Positions 1-9,844 of a stretch of 31,766 nucleotides of DNA are shown one piece after another. Source of the DNA: a virus; IMG/VR virus record IMGVR_UViG_3300006753_000034, positions 1 to 31,766 of that record; one strand, 5' to 3'. The translations under genes and the position numbers were made by a program. The stretch's first letter is position 1, and every line of letters begins with the position of its first letter. The notes beneath the pieces were generated by a model. That model made no database searches, had not been told where the DNA came from, and saw nothing but the letters and a program-made list of their open reading frames with translations.

Positions 1-222
1 AGCGTCAAACGTGACAACCGCACCGCTAACTGAATAAGTATCGTGATGCTGCACCACACCGTCAAAGGTGATAACCACATGATTTTCCGTACCCGGATCA
101 TCGGACAGCGTGATCGTAGTGGAAGAGCCAGATGTATAGCCAACTCCATCCGTCAGGACATCTACAGTCGGCGTCCTTGTCTGACGCAGACCGGGATCTG
201 TTCCTACAAGAAATCCAGTCAT
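1..222 (-). CDS. Partial tail fibre/appendage protein, N-terminal part
   Basis: An open frame starts at an ATG overlapping the stop of the upstream gene (TAATG) and runs off the left edge after 74 codons without a stop. The translation begins MTGFLVGTDPGLRQTRTPTV. Its second half (residues about 36-74) has the beta-rich pattern TITLSDDPGTENHVVITFDG followed by VVQHHDTYSVSGAVVTF. That kind of repeat is common in phage tail fibre and appendage proteins, where short strand-rich modules sit in series. It is the last visible gene of the leftward virion operon, directly after the 107-aa gene. The role in host binding is inferred from the pattern and from its position after the tail genes; the C-terminal domains that would decide it lie outside the window. 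Confidence 0.6.
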   Translation of the reverse strand, partial: MTGFLVGTDPGLRQTRTPTVDVLTDGVGYTSGSSTTITLSDDPGTENHVVITFDGVVQHHDTYSVSGAVVTFDA

Positions 223-545
223 TACGTTTGCACCAGATAGCTGAGTGAAGCCTCAAGGCTGGAAGCATTTTCAGCATCCAACCAGAGAGCATCATTATTA
301 TTAAGAATAACCTTGCCTTGCAAAAGATCAAGGCTGTCATTCACCGGAATGGAAACTTGATGAGCTAACTCACTATCCACCCCACCAGATCGAACGACAT
401 TAGCTGTCACCCAAGAAGCTGTGGTCGCATGAATGTTAGCAATGGTAATCCCAATCAAGGTGATTGTTTCGCTGCCACCAGCAGTTAACGCCGCCGCATC
501 GCTGGTCGTAACCGCATAACCCTTACCTGTCAATGTGTCTGCCAT
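222..545 (-). CDS. Hypothetical virion-module protein (107 aa)
   Basis: This 107-residue protein starts at an ATG preceded by AGGAGG with six bases of spacing; that ribosome site lies inside the last codons of the upstream fibre gene, so the genes are tightly packed. The sequence is Thr/Ser/Ala-rich and strand-prone (GGSETITLIGITIANIHATT), without cysteine, signal peptide or membrane segment. I recognise no family. Composition and position between the collagen-like fibre gene and another appendage gene suggest a small structural component of the tail or a fibre accessory. The stop overlaps the next start. Confidence 0.6.
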   Translation of the reverse strand: MADTLTGKGYAVTTSDAAALTAGGSETITLIGITIANIHATTASWVTANVVRSGGVDSELAHQVSIPVNDSLDLLQGKVILNNNDALWLDAENASSLEASLSYLVQT

Positions 546-546
546 G

Positions 547-1278
547 TTATCCTCCTAAAGCCAAAGCCATGCCTAATGTTACATCTCCGTCTGCACCCGC
601 CGCACCAGTAGCACCAGTGGCACCAGTGGCCCCGGTTGCGCCCGTAGCACCGGCCAGCGTAGTACCGGCAGGCCAAGTACCCGAAGCCTTCGGCCCATAA
701 ATAGTATCGGTAGCCGTATCAATGTAGAAATCACCGTTGATGCCCTCAGTGGTCGGCGCACCAGATCCATTGAGTACGGCATTCTGTCTCTCAACAAGCG
801 TAATGCCACTCGTTGTATCCACCGCCATCGTCTGCGTGGTAGATGTGGCAACCGGGAGATCCAGAGAGTAGGACGTTGTATCCGTGGAGCTACGCCCAAC
901 CTTCCGATCAATGTTCTCAAACGCCTGTTTGAAAATTACCATCATCTTGTCAATCCAAGTATTCAACGTGGTAATGTTGAACGGCCCGGAAGTCGGGAAG
1001 TCAGTTGATCTTTGCGGCTGCATATCTAGTTCGATGACAATCGTATCATTGAGCGTAGCGCCAGCGACCAGTGTAATATTACCACCATCATACCCGCCAG
1101 TATATGTCGTGTTAGGCGTGACAGTGTAATGCGTAGTCAACGTAAGCAGCGTTCCCTCTTGATATACGTCAAGATCAGTTTCATCAAAGAACTCAAAAGA
1201 GACACTAAACACAGTTTGACCGCTGGTCGCTGTAAAGCTTGCAGAGGTTGTCGTCGTTCCTATAGGTATATGTGCCAT
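547..1278 (-). CDS. Tail fibre-like protein with collagen-type C-terminus
   Basis: The protein has 243 residues. The N-terminal part (about 10-115) resembles the particle-attachment domain of T7-like tail fibres in layout: a strand-rich TATSGQTVFSVSFEFFDETD opening, followed by LNTWIDKMMVIFKQAFENID near residues 106-125, a helix typical of the fibre N-terminal/coiled-coil junction. Near the C-terminus (about 207-230) is a run of Gly-X-Y triplets (repeated GAT, then GAAGADG), a collagen-like triple-helix segment often found in trimeric phage fibres. It is short for a complete receptor-binding fibre, so it may be a fibre base or adaptor to which the downstream proteins attach. The gene abuts the upstream ejection-protein stop (TAG then ATG) with an AAGGA ribosome site about ten bases upstream. 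Confidence 0.7.
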   Translation of the reverse strand: MAHIPIGTTTTSASFTATSGQTVFSVSFEFFDETDLDVYQEGTLLTLTTHYTVTPNTTYTGGYDGGNITLVAGATLNDTIVIELDMQPQRSTDFPTSGPFNITTLNTWIDKMMVIFKQAFENIDRKVGRSSTDTTSYSLDLPVATSTTQTMAVDTTSGITLVERQNAVLNGSGAPTTEGINGDFYIDTATDTIYGPKASGTWPAGTTLAGATGATGATGATGATGAAGADGDVTLGMALALGG

Positions 1279-4200
1279 CTATTCATCGTCCTTTTCAAGA
1301 TCAGCACCCACTGACCGTTGCAGTTGGTCAACCAAACCTGACCACCAGATTAAATTATTAAACGGCATTAATCTACGCACAGAACGTGCGTAATCCGATC
1401 CAGTTGCTTCCGGACTAAATATCGTATGAAGGAGATCAAAGCCCAACGATGCCGCAGGACCGCCGATTTGTCCTGTTCTCTGCGCTAAATTGGGGTCTTT
1501 GAAGAAACTGTCGACACCAAGCAAAGGCCGTAAACCAACCTCATTGCCACTAATAACCTCAATCATATTATCGACATCGAACAAAATCCCAGTGGCACCG
1601 GAATAATCCACCGCTTGAACAAACCGATCAATAGACAAAAGATCGCGCTGGTCATAAGACGGAGACTTAATCCTATCTACCAGATAACCCATAGCAATCA
1701 TCGCCATAATACCATGCAAAGCCTTGGCATCCCTTTGCTGCAAGCCAGCAAGCAGGGTCCGATGCGTAGCAGAAAAAGCAAAAGATTTGAACTGCGTCAT
1801 AAGCGCACCGATAGGCGTAGACATAAAGTTAAGCCTCTCAGCCGGTCCCGGCGTAATCACCGCATTATTAATTTCCTGTACCAGCGCAGTACGGAAAGTC
1901 TTTTGGATTACTGGATCATCCCATGCCCCAACATTAGCAAGGTGCAAAGCATCCCCTTGCTTACCATGCTTCGCATACTCTTGAGCGATCCTGACCGCAT
2001 CCTCAAAGCCGATACCGTTCCGAGTGAGATCCGTCATATCTCTCTCAGAAATCTTACCAGCCTTGCCCTTAATAACAATTTCTCCAATGGCCTCTTGATA
2101 CTTGGAAGGGATCTCAACAGCAGAAATATCAAGCCCTTTGGTTTCCGACGAACTAAACCCAATCAATCCCATCGGATCTCGCACATCGAAATCATCCATA
2201 AGGCCATTCAAAATACGATCAAATAATTCCTGTTCTGTTTCATACCCACTATCAACAAGATGTAAATCTGCCTTCCATTCGTCGGATGATTTAACAATCT
2301 TCCGTAATAAGTTATTGGCAAATTCTGCTCGGATCGCTAACTCAGGGTCACTTCCAAAAGCATTTACAATATCAATGCTTTCTTGGTTTAATTTTTCTGT
2401 GCTTTCAAAAAATCTAGTGTGTTCGGCCATCTCTGCGGCTTCCACATCTTTTACAGATATTTCAAATAGCTCCTTTATCTGATCGTCAGATAGCTTGGAG
2501 GTATCACTACCAAATCTTTCGACCATTTCTTCCGCAGTTTTAGAAGAGAAAGCATTCAAAGCTTCAAAATCATCTGCAAAGTTATGGACTTTGAAACTTC
2601 CTTTCGGGATTACGATCTCTCCACCCTCATCCAAAGCTATAAACTTTTCATTCATAGCCTCATCTATAATGTCCTCTTTAATAGATGCTCTATCAATCTC
2701 AAACACTATAGCGTCACGCTTGCTTATACCAAACGGACCACCGCCTTTAATCCTAGCCGCATAGTCTCGGGCGCTCTCCTCCACATCTGTAAGAGACACC
2801 CCAACTTGCCGACCTTCAAAATTAGAGGAGGCTTTCAAACGCAAGTTACCATCCAGATCAATGAAATTTTCCAGAGTTCTTCCGTCCCTCAGATTGCTAC
2901 CGTGAAATAAACTATTGACAGTGCTTCTTTCAAAATGTGCATCACCAGCCCACGCCAACGAGGACTTAATCATCTGCGATTGGATAAGAGACCCGAAGAA
3001 CCTCTTCATCATATCGGTATAGGGCATCAAGCCGTTGAGGATGAACATCTTGTTCACGCCGCTTTCCAGCATCTTCTCAAAGGCATTCTGGCTTGTGACG
3101 AACCCTTCCAGATCAAACATAGCCTCAAAGCGGCCATGTATTGCCATTTCCCCAGCTTCACCCGCTTCATTCACCATCGCACCGGCGATCTTAAAATCCT
3201 CAATGCCGTGACTGAACTTAGCAAAGGCACCTTCAAAGGCTTGCTTGGCACCCACCGACATAACGCCCCGGCCCACATCAGCCAGCGCAGCAATAGCTGG
3301 CTTACCCATGAGGGCCAATACCATAAAATTCTTTATCGCCCGAACACTACGATTACCAATCGACCCCGGATCAGCCGGAATATTATATACCCCAAGTACC
3401 TTCTGGCTTAGATCCTGCATCGCCTGTAATTGCAGCTTGCCCTCTGCCCGGATCTCATCAGCCTCTTTGGTCACACCACCAGCAGCTTCCGCCAATTCAT
3501 CAATCTGGTCACTTAATTCCTCCATGAAATTCCTCATGGTGGGATCACCGAACTCATGAGTCATCTCAATCGACGCTGACATACGCCTATGGTACGCCCT
3601 CATAACACTTTCGGGATTAACTTCTATGAAATCAACAGAAGCTATGCCCCTAGAGCGCCCTTCTCCGCGTATTAAGAAAGCCGAAGGTATGTCGAGTACC
3701 CTTTCAAACGTAGACATAGCCGCACCGAAGCCCTCTGGGTGTCCTGACGCTGATATTCTCTCTATTTCAGACAGTGCTTCCGCGACTTGGGCCTTAATAT
3801 CGTCACCAAAGCCATAATTCTCCATATATTCTTTCATTAATGCCCTTGCATCAGCACGTTGGGCATTGCGGAAAGCTGTCGCATCAGTCTTTTTAGGCTT
3901 CTTCCGACTAAAAATGTCGTCAACCTTACGCTCCATCACACGAATGGCTTGCGGATCTGCGCCAGTAGCTTCCAAGCCCTCACGCAAAGTGCGCTTAACA
4001 AGGCCCGGATCATGCTCCTTCAAAATACTATCTACCGTAGCTTCCGCCCGTTTGACCGCACCAGCATCCTTGCCATACCAATCCTCAAGTATTTTGACCA
4101 ATTCATCCCGGTTTTCCCTGATCGCTTGCTGGTTCCAGAAGCGGGGGAAGTGACCATGAGACATTTCATCAGGGTTCTTAACCGATGTGTTCCGGAACTC

Positions 4201-5988
4201 CTCGATACGAAGATTGGTGTCATCAAGCTTCCGCCGCCGCTTAACAACATTCTTGAGGAATTGATTGGCGAACTTAGGCTCACTACCTTCCGCCCTGATC
4301 GCTCCGATGAAACCATCTTCATCCTTCAAAAAGCTATTCAACTCTTTGATTTTGGCCTCACGCTCCGGAATAGCCTTTTGCAGACCCCGATGATATTTCA
4401 TCTGCGCCTCAGTCAACGAACCTTTTTCACCCCATTGAGCCTCAAGGCTATCGAAGGCTTCATAGTCCCGCTTCAACCTACCGATCTCTCCAAGCTGAAA
4501 AGCCTCGTTAGGCGCATCCGGATCACCATCCATATACTTCCGGATGAACTCTCTTGACCGGGGAAGGTGGACTTCCGCCAGATACTTCGCTTCCTTCTCC
4601 AAACGACGAATGCCAAAGACACCAGCCTCGTTACCCAATTCACCCATTGTGTCGTAATACTTTTTAAGGTGGCCCACCGCAGCAGTCATGTTTGGATCTG
4701 CATGAGTACCGCCAGAGATATAAAGCCGGGAAACATCATCCAAGAACTGAGCGTAGTGCTTGCCTTGGAATTTCACCGTATCAAATATTGATGAAACCAC
4801 CTGTCTGCCAGCAGTCATATCAACTGCATCATCGGCCATCACACCAGAGAACCGCTTGTATGAATTATAAAGCCCACTCTTGGCTTCCATCACATGAACA
4901 TTAAGCAGCGTAGCTTTGTTAAATACGCCCTGCGCTTGGGCCACACCAACCGTAGCGCCCTTAGTCATCATCCCCGGAGGGCCAGAGATCCGATCCGCAA
5001 CCCGCCTAAATATATTGCCAAGCTGACCGCCAAACGTGGTGTTCTTCAACATGAAGTACGGATGCTGAGATAAGCGCCACCCTTCAATACCAATGCCGGT
5101 AGATAAGAACTGATCCGGATCCCATAACTTAGCCGCATCACTGAGATCGGAATAAATCTTATCGTCACCGGCAATTAATTCTAGCCGAGCATTATAATCT
5201 GCATCAGTCTCCCGGCCAGTTTTCTCAACAAACTCTTTCAAATGGCTAATACGAGACTGCCCTTCTTTGATCTCAACAAAAGGCTTAACCCCATCAAGCA
5301 GAGTATCATCAACTTCTTGCAGCCGGTTATACGCATCAAGACCGTTGTTGTGGGTTTCAAACCACCGCTTCCCGGCAAGCTGCATGGTTCCCGGCTTCAT
5401 GCTGCCGACAAGACCGCCAATGGCACCACCGAATAACGCACCACCAGCAATAGCAAGCACCGGCTCAAGCGGGTGATTAGTTGGGTCTATATCTGCCCGG
5501 ACAGTTTCAGACACGGCAAAGGGGCCAGCAACGCCAAGCGCACCACGTTTAAACCCCCCAACGAACCCCAATCCCTTCGCAAGAGGAATTGGTATCAAGT
5601 TAATCGGATCAATAAGATTACCCATAAGCCGAGCAAAACCATGATTTTCAAGATTGGTTCTATGCTCAATATTCCTATCGATCATCAGCTTCCGCATCTC
5701 TACTTCTTTTGGAGATGTAGCAGTAATAAACTCTTCTAACCATTGATCGTAACCCTCAAGATCACCATCATCAATCGGGTTAAAGCCCTCGACTTCCGGG
5801 GGGCGAAAGCCATCATTTTCAAATCTATAAATCAAACTTTGGGCGATTTGCCCAACACCAGTATCTAAAGCAGCCGCAGTCATCATACGCTCCATAAAGG
5901 ATTGCTCACCAGTAATGCGCTTATACGATTTAGCGTGAGCGTTCTTCTGCGCTTGGATCTCTTCCAGTGTGTTCCAGAACTCACCCAC
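1279..5988 (-). CDS. Very large internal virion / DNA ejection protein (T7 gp16 position)
   Basis: This is a 1,569-residue protein at the end of the three-gene internal virion cluster, where T7-like phages place the largest ejection protein. I chose the GTG start because it overlaps the upstream stop (TAGTG) and is preceded by AAGGAG. Hydrophobic or glycine-rich stretches occur near residues 125-155 (LIDPINLIPIPLAKGLGFVG) and 180-200 (AIAGGALFGGAIGGLVGSM), and the centre and C-terminal third are helix-rich. In T7 the equivalent protein leaves the capsid and helps form a channel across the cell envelope. I see no obvious lytic transglycosylase motif at the N-terminus, where T7 gp16 has one. 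The assignment rests on size, order and composition rather than on a motif. Confidence 0.75.
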   Translation of the reverse strand: MGEFWNTLEEIQAQKNAHAKSYKRITGEQSFMERMMTAAALDTGVGQIAQSLIYRFENDGFRPPEVEGFNPIDDGDLEGYDQWLEEFITATSPKEVEMRKLMIDRNIEHRTNLENHGFARLMGNLIDPINLIPIPLAKGLGFVGGFKRGALGVAGPFAVSETVRADIDPTNHPLEPVLAIAGGALFGGAIGGLVGSMKPGTMQLAGKRWFETHNNGLDAYNRLQEVDDTLLDGVKPFVEIKEGQSRISHLKEFVEKTGRETDADYNARLELIAGDDKIYSDLSDAAKLWDPDQFLSTGIGIEGWRLSQHPYFMLKNTTFGGQLGNIFRRVADRISGPPGMMTKGATVGVAQAQGVFNKATLLNVHVMEAKSGLYNSYKRFSGVMADDAVDMTAGRQVVSSIFDTVKFQGKHYAQFLDDVSRLYISGGTHADPNMTAAVGHLKKYYDTMGELGNEAGVFGIRRLEKEAKYLAEVHLPRSREFIRKYMDGDPDAPNEAFQLGEIGRLKRDYEAFDSLEAQWGEKGSLTEAQMKYHRGLQKAIPEREAKIKELNSFLKDEDGFIGAIRAEGSEPKFANQFLKNVVKRRRKLDDTNLRIEEFRNTSVKNPDEMSHGHFPRFWNQQAIRENRDELVKILEDWYGKDAGAVKRAEATVDSILKEHDPGLVKRTLREGLEATGADPQAIRVMERKVDDIFSRKKPKKTDATAFRNAQRADARALMKEYMENYGFGDDIKAQVAEALSEIERISASGHPEGFGAAMSTFERVLDIPSAFLIRGEGRSRGIASVDFIEVNPESVMRAYHRRMSASIEMTHEFGDPTMRNFMEELSDQIDELAEAAGGVTKEADEIRAEGKLQLQAMQDLSQKVLGVYNIPADPGSIGNRSVRAIKNFMVLALMGKPAIAALADVGRGVMSVGAKQAFEGAFAKFSHGIEDFKIAGAMVNEAGEAGEMAIHGRFEAMFDLEGFVTSQNAFEKMLESGVNKMFILNGLMPYTDMMKRFFGSLIQSQMIKSSLAWAGDAHFERSTVNSLFHGSNLRDGRTLENFIDLDGNLRLKASSNFEGRQVGVSLTDVEESARDYAARIKGGGPFGISKRDAIVFEIDRASIKEDIIDEAMNEKFIALDEGGEIVIPKGSFKVHNFADDFEALNAFSSKTAEEMVERFGSDTSKLSDDQIKELFEISVKDVEAAEMAEHTRFFESTEKLNQESIDIVNAFGSDPELAIRAEFANNLLRKIVKSSDEWKADLHLVDSGYETEQELFDRILNGLMDDFDVRDPMGLIGFSSSETKGLDISAVEIPSKYQEAIGEIVIKGKAGKISERDMTDLTRNGIGFEDAVRIAQEYAKHGKQGDALHLANVGAWDDPVIQKTFRTALVQEINNAVITPGPAERLNFMSTPIGALMTQFKSFAFSATHRTLLAGLQQRDAKALHGIMAMIAMGYLVDRIKSPSYDQRDLLSIDRFVQAVDYSGATGILFDVDNMIEVISGNEVGLRPLLGVDSFFKDPNLAQRTGQIGGPAASLGFDLLHTIFSPEATGSDYARSVRRLMPFNNLIWWSGLVDQLQRSVGADLEKDDE

Positions 5989-8900
5989 TACCTACTCCTT
6001 GTAGGATCATAAGCATCAAACTCTGACGGTTTCAACCGATCTCCGAACACACCTTTACCGGACAATATTTCCTTACGGGTTTCTTCTCGGCGCTGATGTT
6101 CAGCAGCTTTCACTGAGGCTATCATCCGTCTGGATTGGAAATCTACTAAAACGTCCCAATCAGCATGAGATTGCGCTTTGAGATAATCTTCCTCAAGATC
6201 AATGACCAAAGGCTTATTGTCCTTACCCATCATCTCATAGATCGTTGTGTAGTTATCCTTATCAATTATCCTGATTGTATATAGCGGGATAGCCTCATTG
6301 CCAGTAAGCCCCTTCACTGTCTTGTAGCCAGCAATATTAAGCCTGATATTTTCATTGAATGAAATTCCATCCCACCAACCGGGATTATGTTTTTTATGCA
6401 TGCCGTCTTGAATTTTCTGCATGATAATAGGCTCAATATAGGCAACGCTCTTGCCACCACCAACCGTATTAACACCGAAGTATTGCATCGGGCTGTCTTT
6501 AACCAGATTTATCATTCCCGGCTCATGGACACCGGGAGCAGCAGATGAAAGGGTTGACCACTGGAAAGACCCCGGCCCCGGAGTTGCAAGCAGTTCATTG
6601 TACGCACTCTTGAAAGCAAACCGAGCGTTTACTTCCGCAGTATCCGTTCCGTTCTGGTATAAATGCAGAGTAGCAAGAGCAAGTTTTTCAACTCTATCTC
6701 TAAACTCTTTGGGCATAGAACCTACTTTTCGGGACGATGAAAAGATACCTGTATTAACTATGAACTCCCCGCCTTCGGCAGTAAGCTCTATGGTTTTACC
6801 ATCATTCTCATCCTCGAAATCATCTTGAATGTCGTCAGCAACTTTATCTTGCAGCCAATCGAATATATCATTAATGGCCTCCTTGCCCTTAGTTGGGCTG
6901 TACTTGCCATCTTTAAACGCATCAGGGAGCAATTCACGATTAGCTTGGATCAATGATGTCCCACCTTTGGTACTTCCACTTTCTCGCATTGCCTTAACAT
7001 AATCATCGAGTTTTCCTTGTGGTGTGTTAAGTGCAAATTCAGAAAGCTTAAACAACTGTTGGGAAAAACTAGACCCAAGCTGCTTATCAAGATGATCTCT
7101 ACCCTTCGGGTGTTTCAGTATCGTTCTGTAAAACGCCATAGCGCGAGTTCTTGCAACAGGATCATCGCTCAATCCTAGCTTCATGATTTCTATACCGGAT
7201 TGAGGAATACCGGCATTAAGGATGCCTTCTGTAAACCATGTGCCCGGATTGGTAGGATCGAGATCGGTTCCGTTCTCGTCATTCTTAGCCTTGAAATGCT
7301 TCCGCATAACGTTCTCAATCGCAAAGCCGCTATCCTTCGTAACTTCATTATAAAGACCATGCTTAATAGCACGATATATCGGGCCTTCTATCGCTTGCTG
7401 CTTTTCCAGTGCATTAATTTCACTGACCATATCTGTAGTGACTTTGGTCAACTGACTTAACGCATCGCCGGGGCGAACACCTGTCATTATCGCTTCAAGA
7501 GCAGCCTCGGTTCCCTTAGGGTCTTTACCAAGCCGCGCACTGAAATTCCGATACTGCTTCTTGTAAATATCAAGCATACTGTTTTGAACATGACTAGTGC
7601 TTACCGTTGAAATCTGTCTCATTTGGTGGGTAAGATATGAAAGCACCTGAGTATTATTTGTTGGGTGTTGAGGATCTTTTTCATCCTCCAACACTTCCGA
7701 TATTCTGCCCCACGCCTTCGGCGCTTGTGTTTTTATCCATAGAGTGATATCAGCAATAGACTGCTTTTCATTGAACGCAATGTTATCCCTCTTCGCTTGG
7801 GCGAGAAGATCCTTCGCTTGTCGCCTTGCTTCCTTCTCTTCTGTAATTTCAATGCCTCTAGCTTTTGTCATTACAGCCATAACAGTAGAAGGAATATCGT
7901 CCATCGCGTTAGGGTCATCCGCCAATATACGGTTGAACGCTGCATTCGCGGCAGGACCAAGTTTAGGCATAATGCTTCTAATGAAATTAGCGTTAATCTC
8001 TTTTATCCGTTCCTTGTCATTTTCAGAACGTGCGCTTGTAATCCATTTAAGCGTTGGATTAATCAGCTTGATCTTGCCCTTGAATGTTTTCTCATGGTCA
8101 ACAATGCTTTGGAGATGGATCGCAATGGATTTGCCTTCACCGCCCTCTCCTTCAAACTTAGCAATCATTCCATTCCAAGCAGTCTCAGAAGCCTTCTCAT
8201 CAAGCTTCTCATTCATCACTCTTCGGACCTCTGCCGCCCTTGCTCGGCCTATACCCTCTGCACTACGCATACCGCCAAGAACACTATTCATTAGATTCAA
8301 ATTAAGAATTGGAAAGCGATCACTCATAGGAAGTTGGGAAACCGCTTCTTTCTCTGCTGGTGTCGCTAGTCCAAGCGCTTGTTTTATTAATATACCAGCA
8401 GTCATTTTAAGGTAGTTTTTCTCGTTAGCATTCCTTACGGCACTGGTCGAAGCAGCTATAGCCTTCAGACCAGTAACAACATTTTTTCGTTCTGCCTCAG
8501 TTAAGCCATGCAGTCCTTTATTCCCATCCCAAAACTCACCTTTTTGATTAATAACGCTATCAATCGCTTGTGCCTTCCCGATCTCATTTAAAGAAGAAAA
8601 TACCTTACTGGCTTTCTTTGCGCTGATCCGCCGATTTAAAGTTTCAATCTTCATCTCAACTAATTCTAAATTACCACCATTAAACCTTCCGCTCTCACGA
8701 ATATTGTTGATCGCAATGGAATACAGATCCGCAAACTCTTTATTATTCAAAGGATCGTCATAGCTGGCCCTTACAGCATTAAGAACATCATTCGTTGATA
8801 GAGTAATGGCTTGGTCGGTAGCGGTTTTCGCAGCAGCATAAGCAGTTCGAGAAACGAAATCGCCAATCTTACCGCCATACTGATTACGTTGCTGATCAGC

Positions 8901-9365
8901 ATAGAGAGTAACGGCATTGCGTACTCTTGGGTCGACACCCTCCAAAACAGTCTGGATATAAGCATCACTTGAAGCATAGAAACCGGCCTGATTGTCGATA
9001 TTGTCAGCAGCAAATTGGTGCAGCGTAGAAGCAATATCTGTTTGGAGCTTGCTCTGGTACTTACTCAGAATAGCATCCCGATAAACTTGATCGTAAATAC
9101 TAAAATTGCCGCCAGTATCTTCTGGCAAAACGATATTACCTGTCTCCGGATCACGCGATAACTCAGCAGATTGACCAGCAATATTACCGGCTATCTTAGC
9201 TTCATTCGCGCCCTCGGTTCTAGCAATATCGCTCATCGTATCAAAGACTTTAACCGCACCAAGAAGCCCCTCTGATACTGCATTAGCACCACGAACAATA
9301 CCGGCTGTACTGGATAAGCCAACAGGCCCAACATTTGCTTTAGAGGTAAATCGTTTTAAAGCCAT
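5988..9365 (-). CDS. Large internal virion protein (T7 gp15 position)
   Basis: This 1,125-residue protein is mostly helical and charged, without signal peptide or clear membrane segments. The preferred start is the ATG at 9365, which forms TGATG with the upstream stop and has AAGGA seven bases before it; the frame also offers a GTG one codon earlier. It lies second in a trio of internal virion genes of growing size (159, 1,125 and 1,569 aa), matching the gp14-gp15-gp16 order of T7-like phages. Such proteins form the core inside the head and are ejected with the DNA. No enzymatic motif is evident; the function is inferred from order and length. Confidence 0.7.
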   Translation of the reverse strand: MALKRFTSKANVGPVGLSSTAGIVRGANAVSEGLLGAVKVFDTMSDIARTEGANEAKIAGNIAGQSAELSRDPETGNIVLPEDTGGNFSIYDQVYRDAILSKYQSKLQTDIASTLHQFAADNIDNQAGFYASSDAYIQTVLEGVDPRVRNAVTLYADQQRNQYGGKIGDFVSRTAYAAAKTATDQAITLSTNDVLNAVRASYDDPLNNKEFADLYSIAINNIRESGRFNGGNLELVEMKIETLNRRISAKKASKVFSSLNEIGKAQAIDSVINQKGEFWDGNKGLHGLTEAERKNVVTGLKAIAASTSAVRNANEKNYLKMTAGILIKQALGLATPAEKEAVSQLPMSDRFPILNLNLMNSVLGGMRSAEGIGRARAAEVRRVMNEKLDEKASETAWNGMIAKFEGEGGEGKSIAIHLQSIVDHEKTFKGKIKLINPTLKWITSARSENDKERIKEINANFIRSIMPKLGPAANAAFNRILADDPNAMDDIPSTVMAVMTKARGIEITEEKEARRQAKDLLAQAKRDNIAFNEKQSIADITLWIKTQAPKAWGRISEVLEDEKDPQHPTNNTQVLSYLTHQMRQISTVSTSHVQNSMLDIYKKQYRNFSARLGKDPKGTEAALEAIMTGVRPGDALSQLTKVTTDMVSEINALEKQQAIEGPIYRAIKHGLYNEVTKDSGFAIENVMRKHFKAKNDENGTDLDPTNPGTWFTEGILNAGIPQSGIEIMKLGLSDDPVARTRAMAFYRTILKHPKGRDHLDKQLGSSFSQQLFKLSEFALNTPQGKLDDYVKAMRESGSTKGGTSLIQANRELLPDAFKDGKYSPTKGKEAINDIFDWLQDKVADDIQDDFEDENDGKTIELTAEGGEFIVNTGIFSSSRKVGSMPKEFRDRVEKLALATLHLYQNGTDTAEVNARFAFKSAYNELLATPGPGSFQWSTLSSAAPGVHEPGMINLVKDSPMQYFGVNTVGGGKSVAYIEPIIMQKIQDGMHKKHNPGWWDGISFNENIRLNIAGYKTVKGLTGNEAIPLYTIRIIDKDNYTTIYEMMGKDNKPLVIDLEEDYLKAQSHADWDVLVDFQSRRMIASVKAAEHQRREETRKEILSGKGVFGDRLKPSEFDAYDPTRSR

Positions 9366-9844
9366 CACGTTGTCCTTGTTTTAGGTATATGGATCTTGCC
9401 AGCTTCATATCCGCCTTTGAGCAAGGTGGCAGTAGGAGCCAGCCAAGCCATTCGCCCCGCCTGTCTAAACGATCCAGCCTCAAACAAAGAACTCTCCATA
9501 GATTGCTGGTGACGCTCTGCATTAATCCTACCCATTAGCTGTATTTTACCAATATCCCGATCTAATGTACTCGCATTGGCATCGCCTAACGCAGCATAAC
9601 TCGCGCTTGTAAAGGGGTCATAATTAACGCTGGCATTATTTGTTGCTTCTAAAGCAGCAAATTCTAAACGCCTATCAGTCTCTTGCTCCATAGCTTGAAG
9701 CTTCGCAAGATCAGAATTGGTCTTATGCTGCTTGGCTTCAATGTTAGCTCTTGCCTCACCAGCAGCAGCTTGTTGCTTACCAGAAATATATTGTGCGCCA
9801 GCAGATAGAACCGACGATGCAACGAGTATCAGTTCCCAACTCAT
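9365..9844 (-). CDS. Small internal virion protein (T7 gp14 position)
   Basis: A 159-residue protein beginning MSWELILVASSVLSAGAQYI. The frame is open 12 codons further upstream, but the ATG at 9844 overlaps the stop of the nozzle gene (ATGA) and has AGAGG seven bases before it. A hydrophobic, small-residue N-terminal segment (about 4-20) is followed by an Ala/Gln/Glu-rich helical region (about 20-65, KQQAAAGEARANIEAKQ). This hydrophobic head plus helical body is typical of the small core/ejection protein of podoviruses, which in T7 ends up in the host outer membrane. It is the first of three consecutive internal virion genes. Confidence 0.7.
   Translation of the reverse strand: MSWELILVASSVLSAGAQYISGKQQAAAGEARANIEAKQHKTNSDLAKLQAMEQETDRRLEFAALEATNNASVNYDPFTSASYAALGDANASTLDRDIGKIQLMGRINAERHQQSMESSLFEAGSFRQAGRMAWLAPTATLLKGGYEAGKIHIPKTRTT

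Noticed and set aside
1615-2226. Long plus-strand open frames opposite the ejection-protein genes (also around 3859-4557 and 7744-8415)
   Set aside because: They lie antisense to long, well supported virion genes, lack ribosome sites and have compositions expected of frame shadows.
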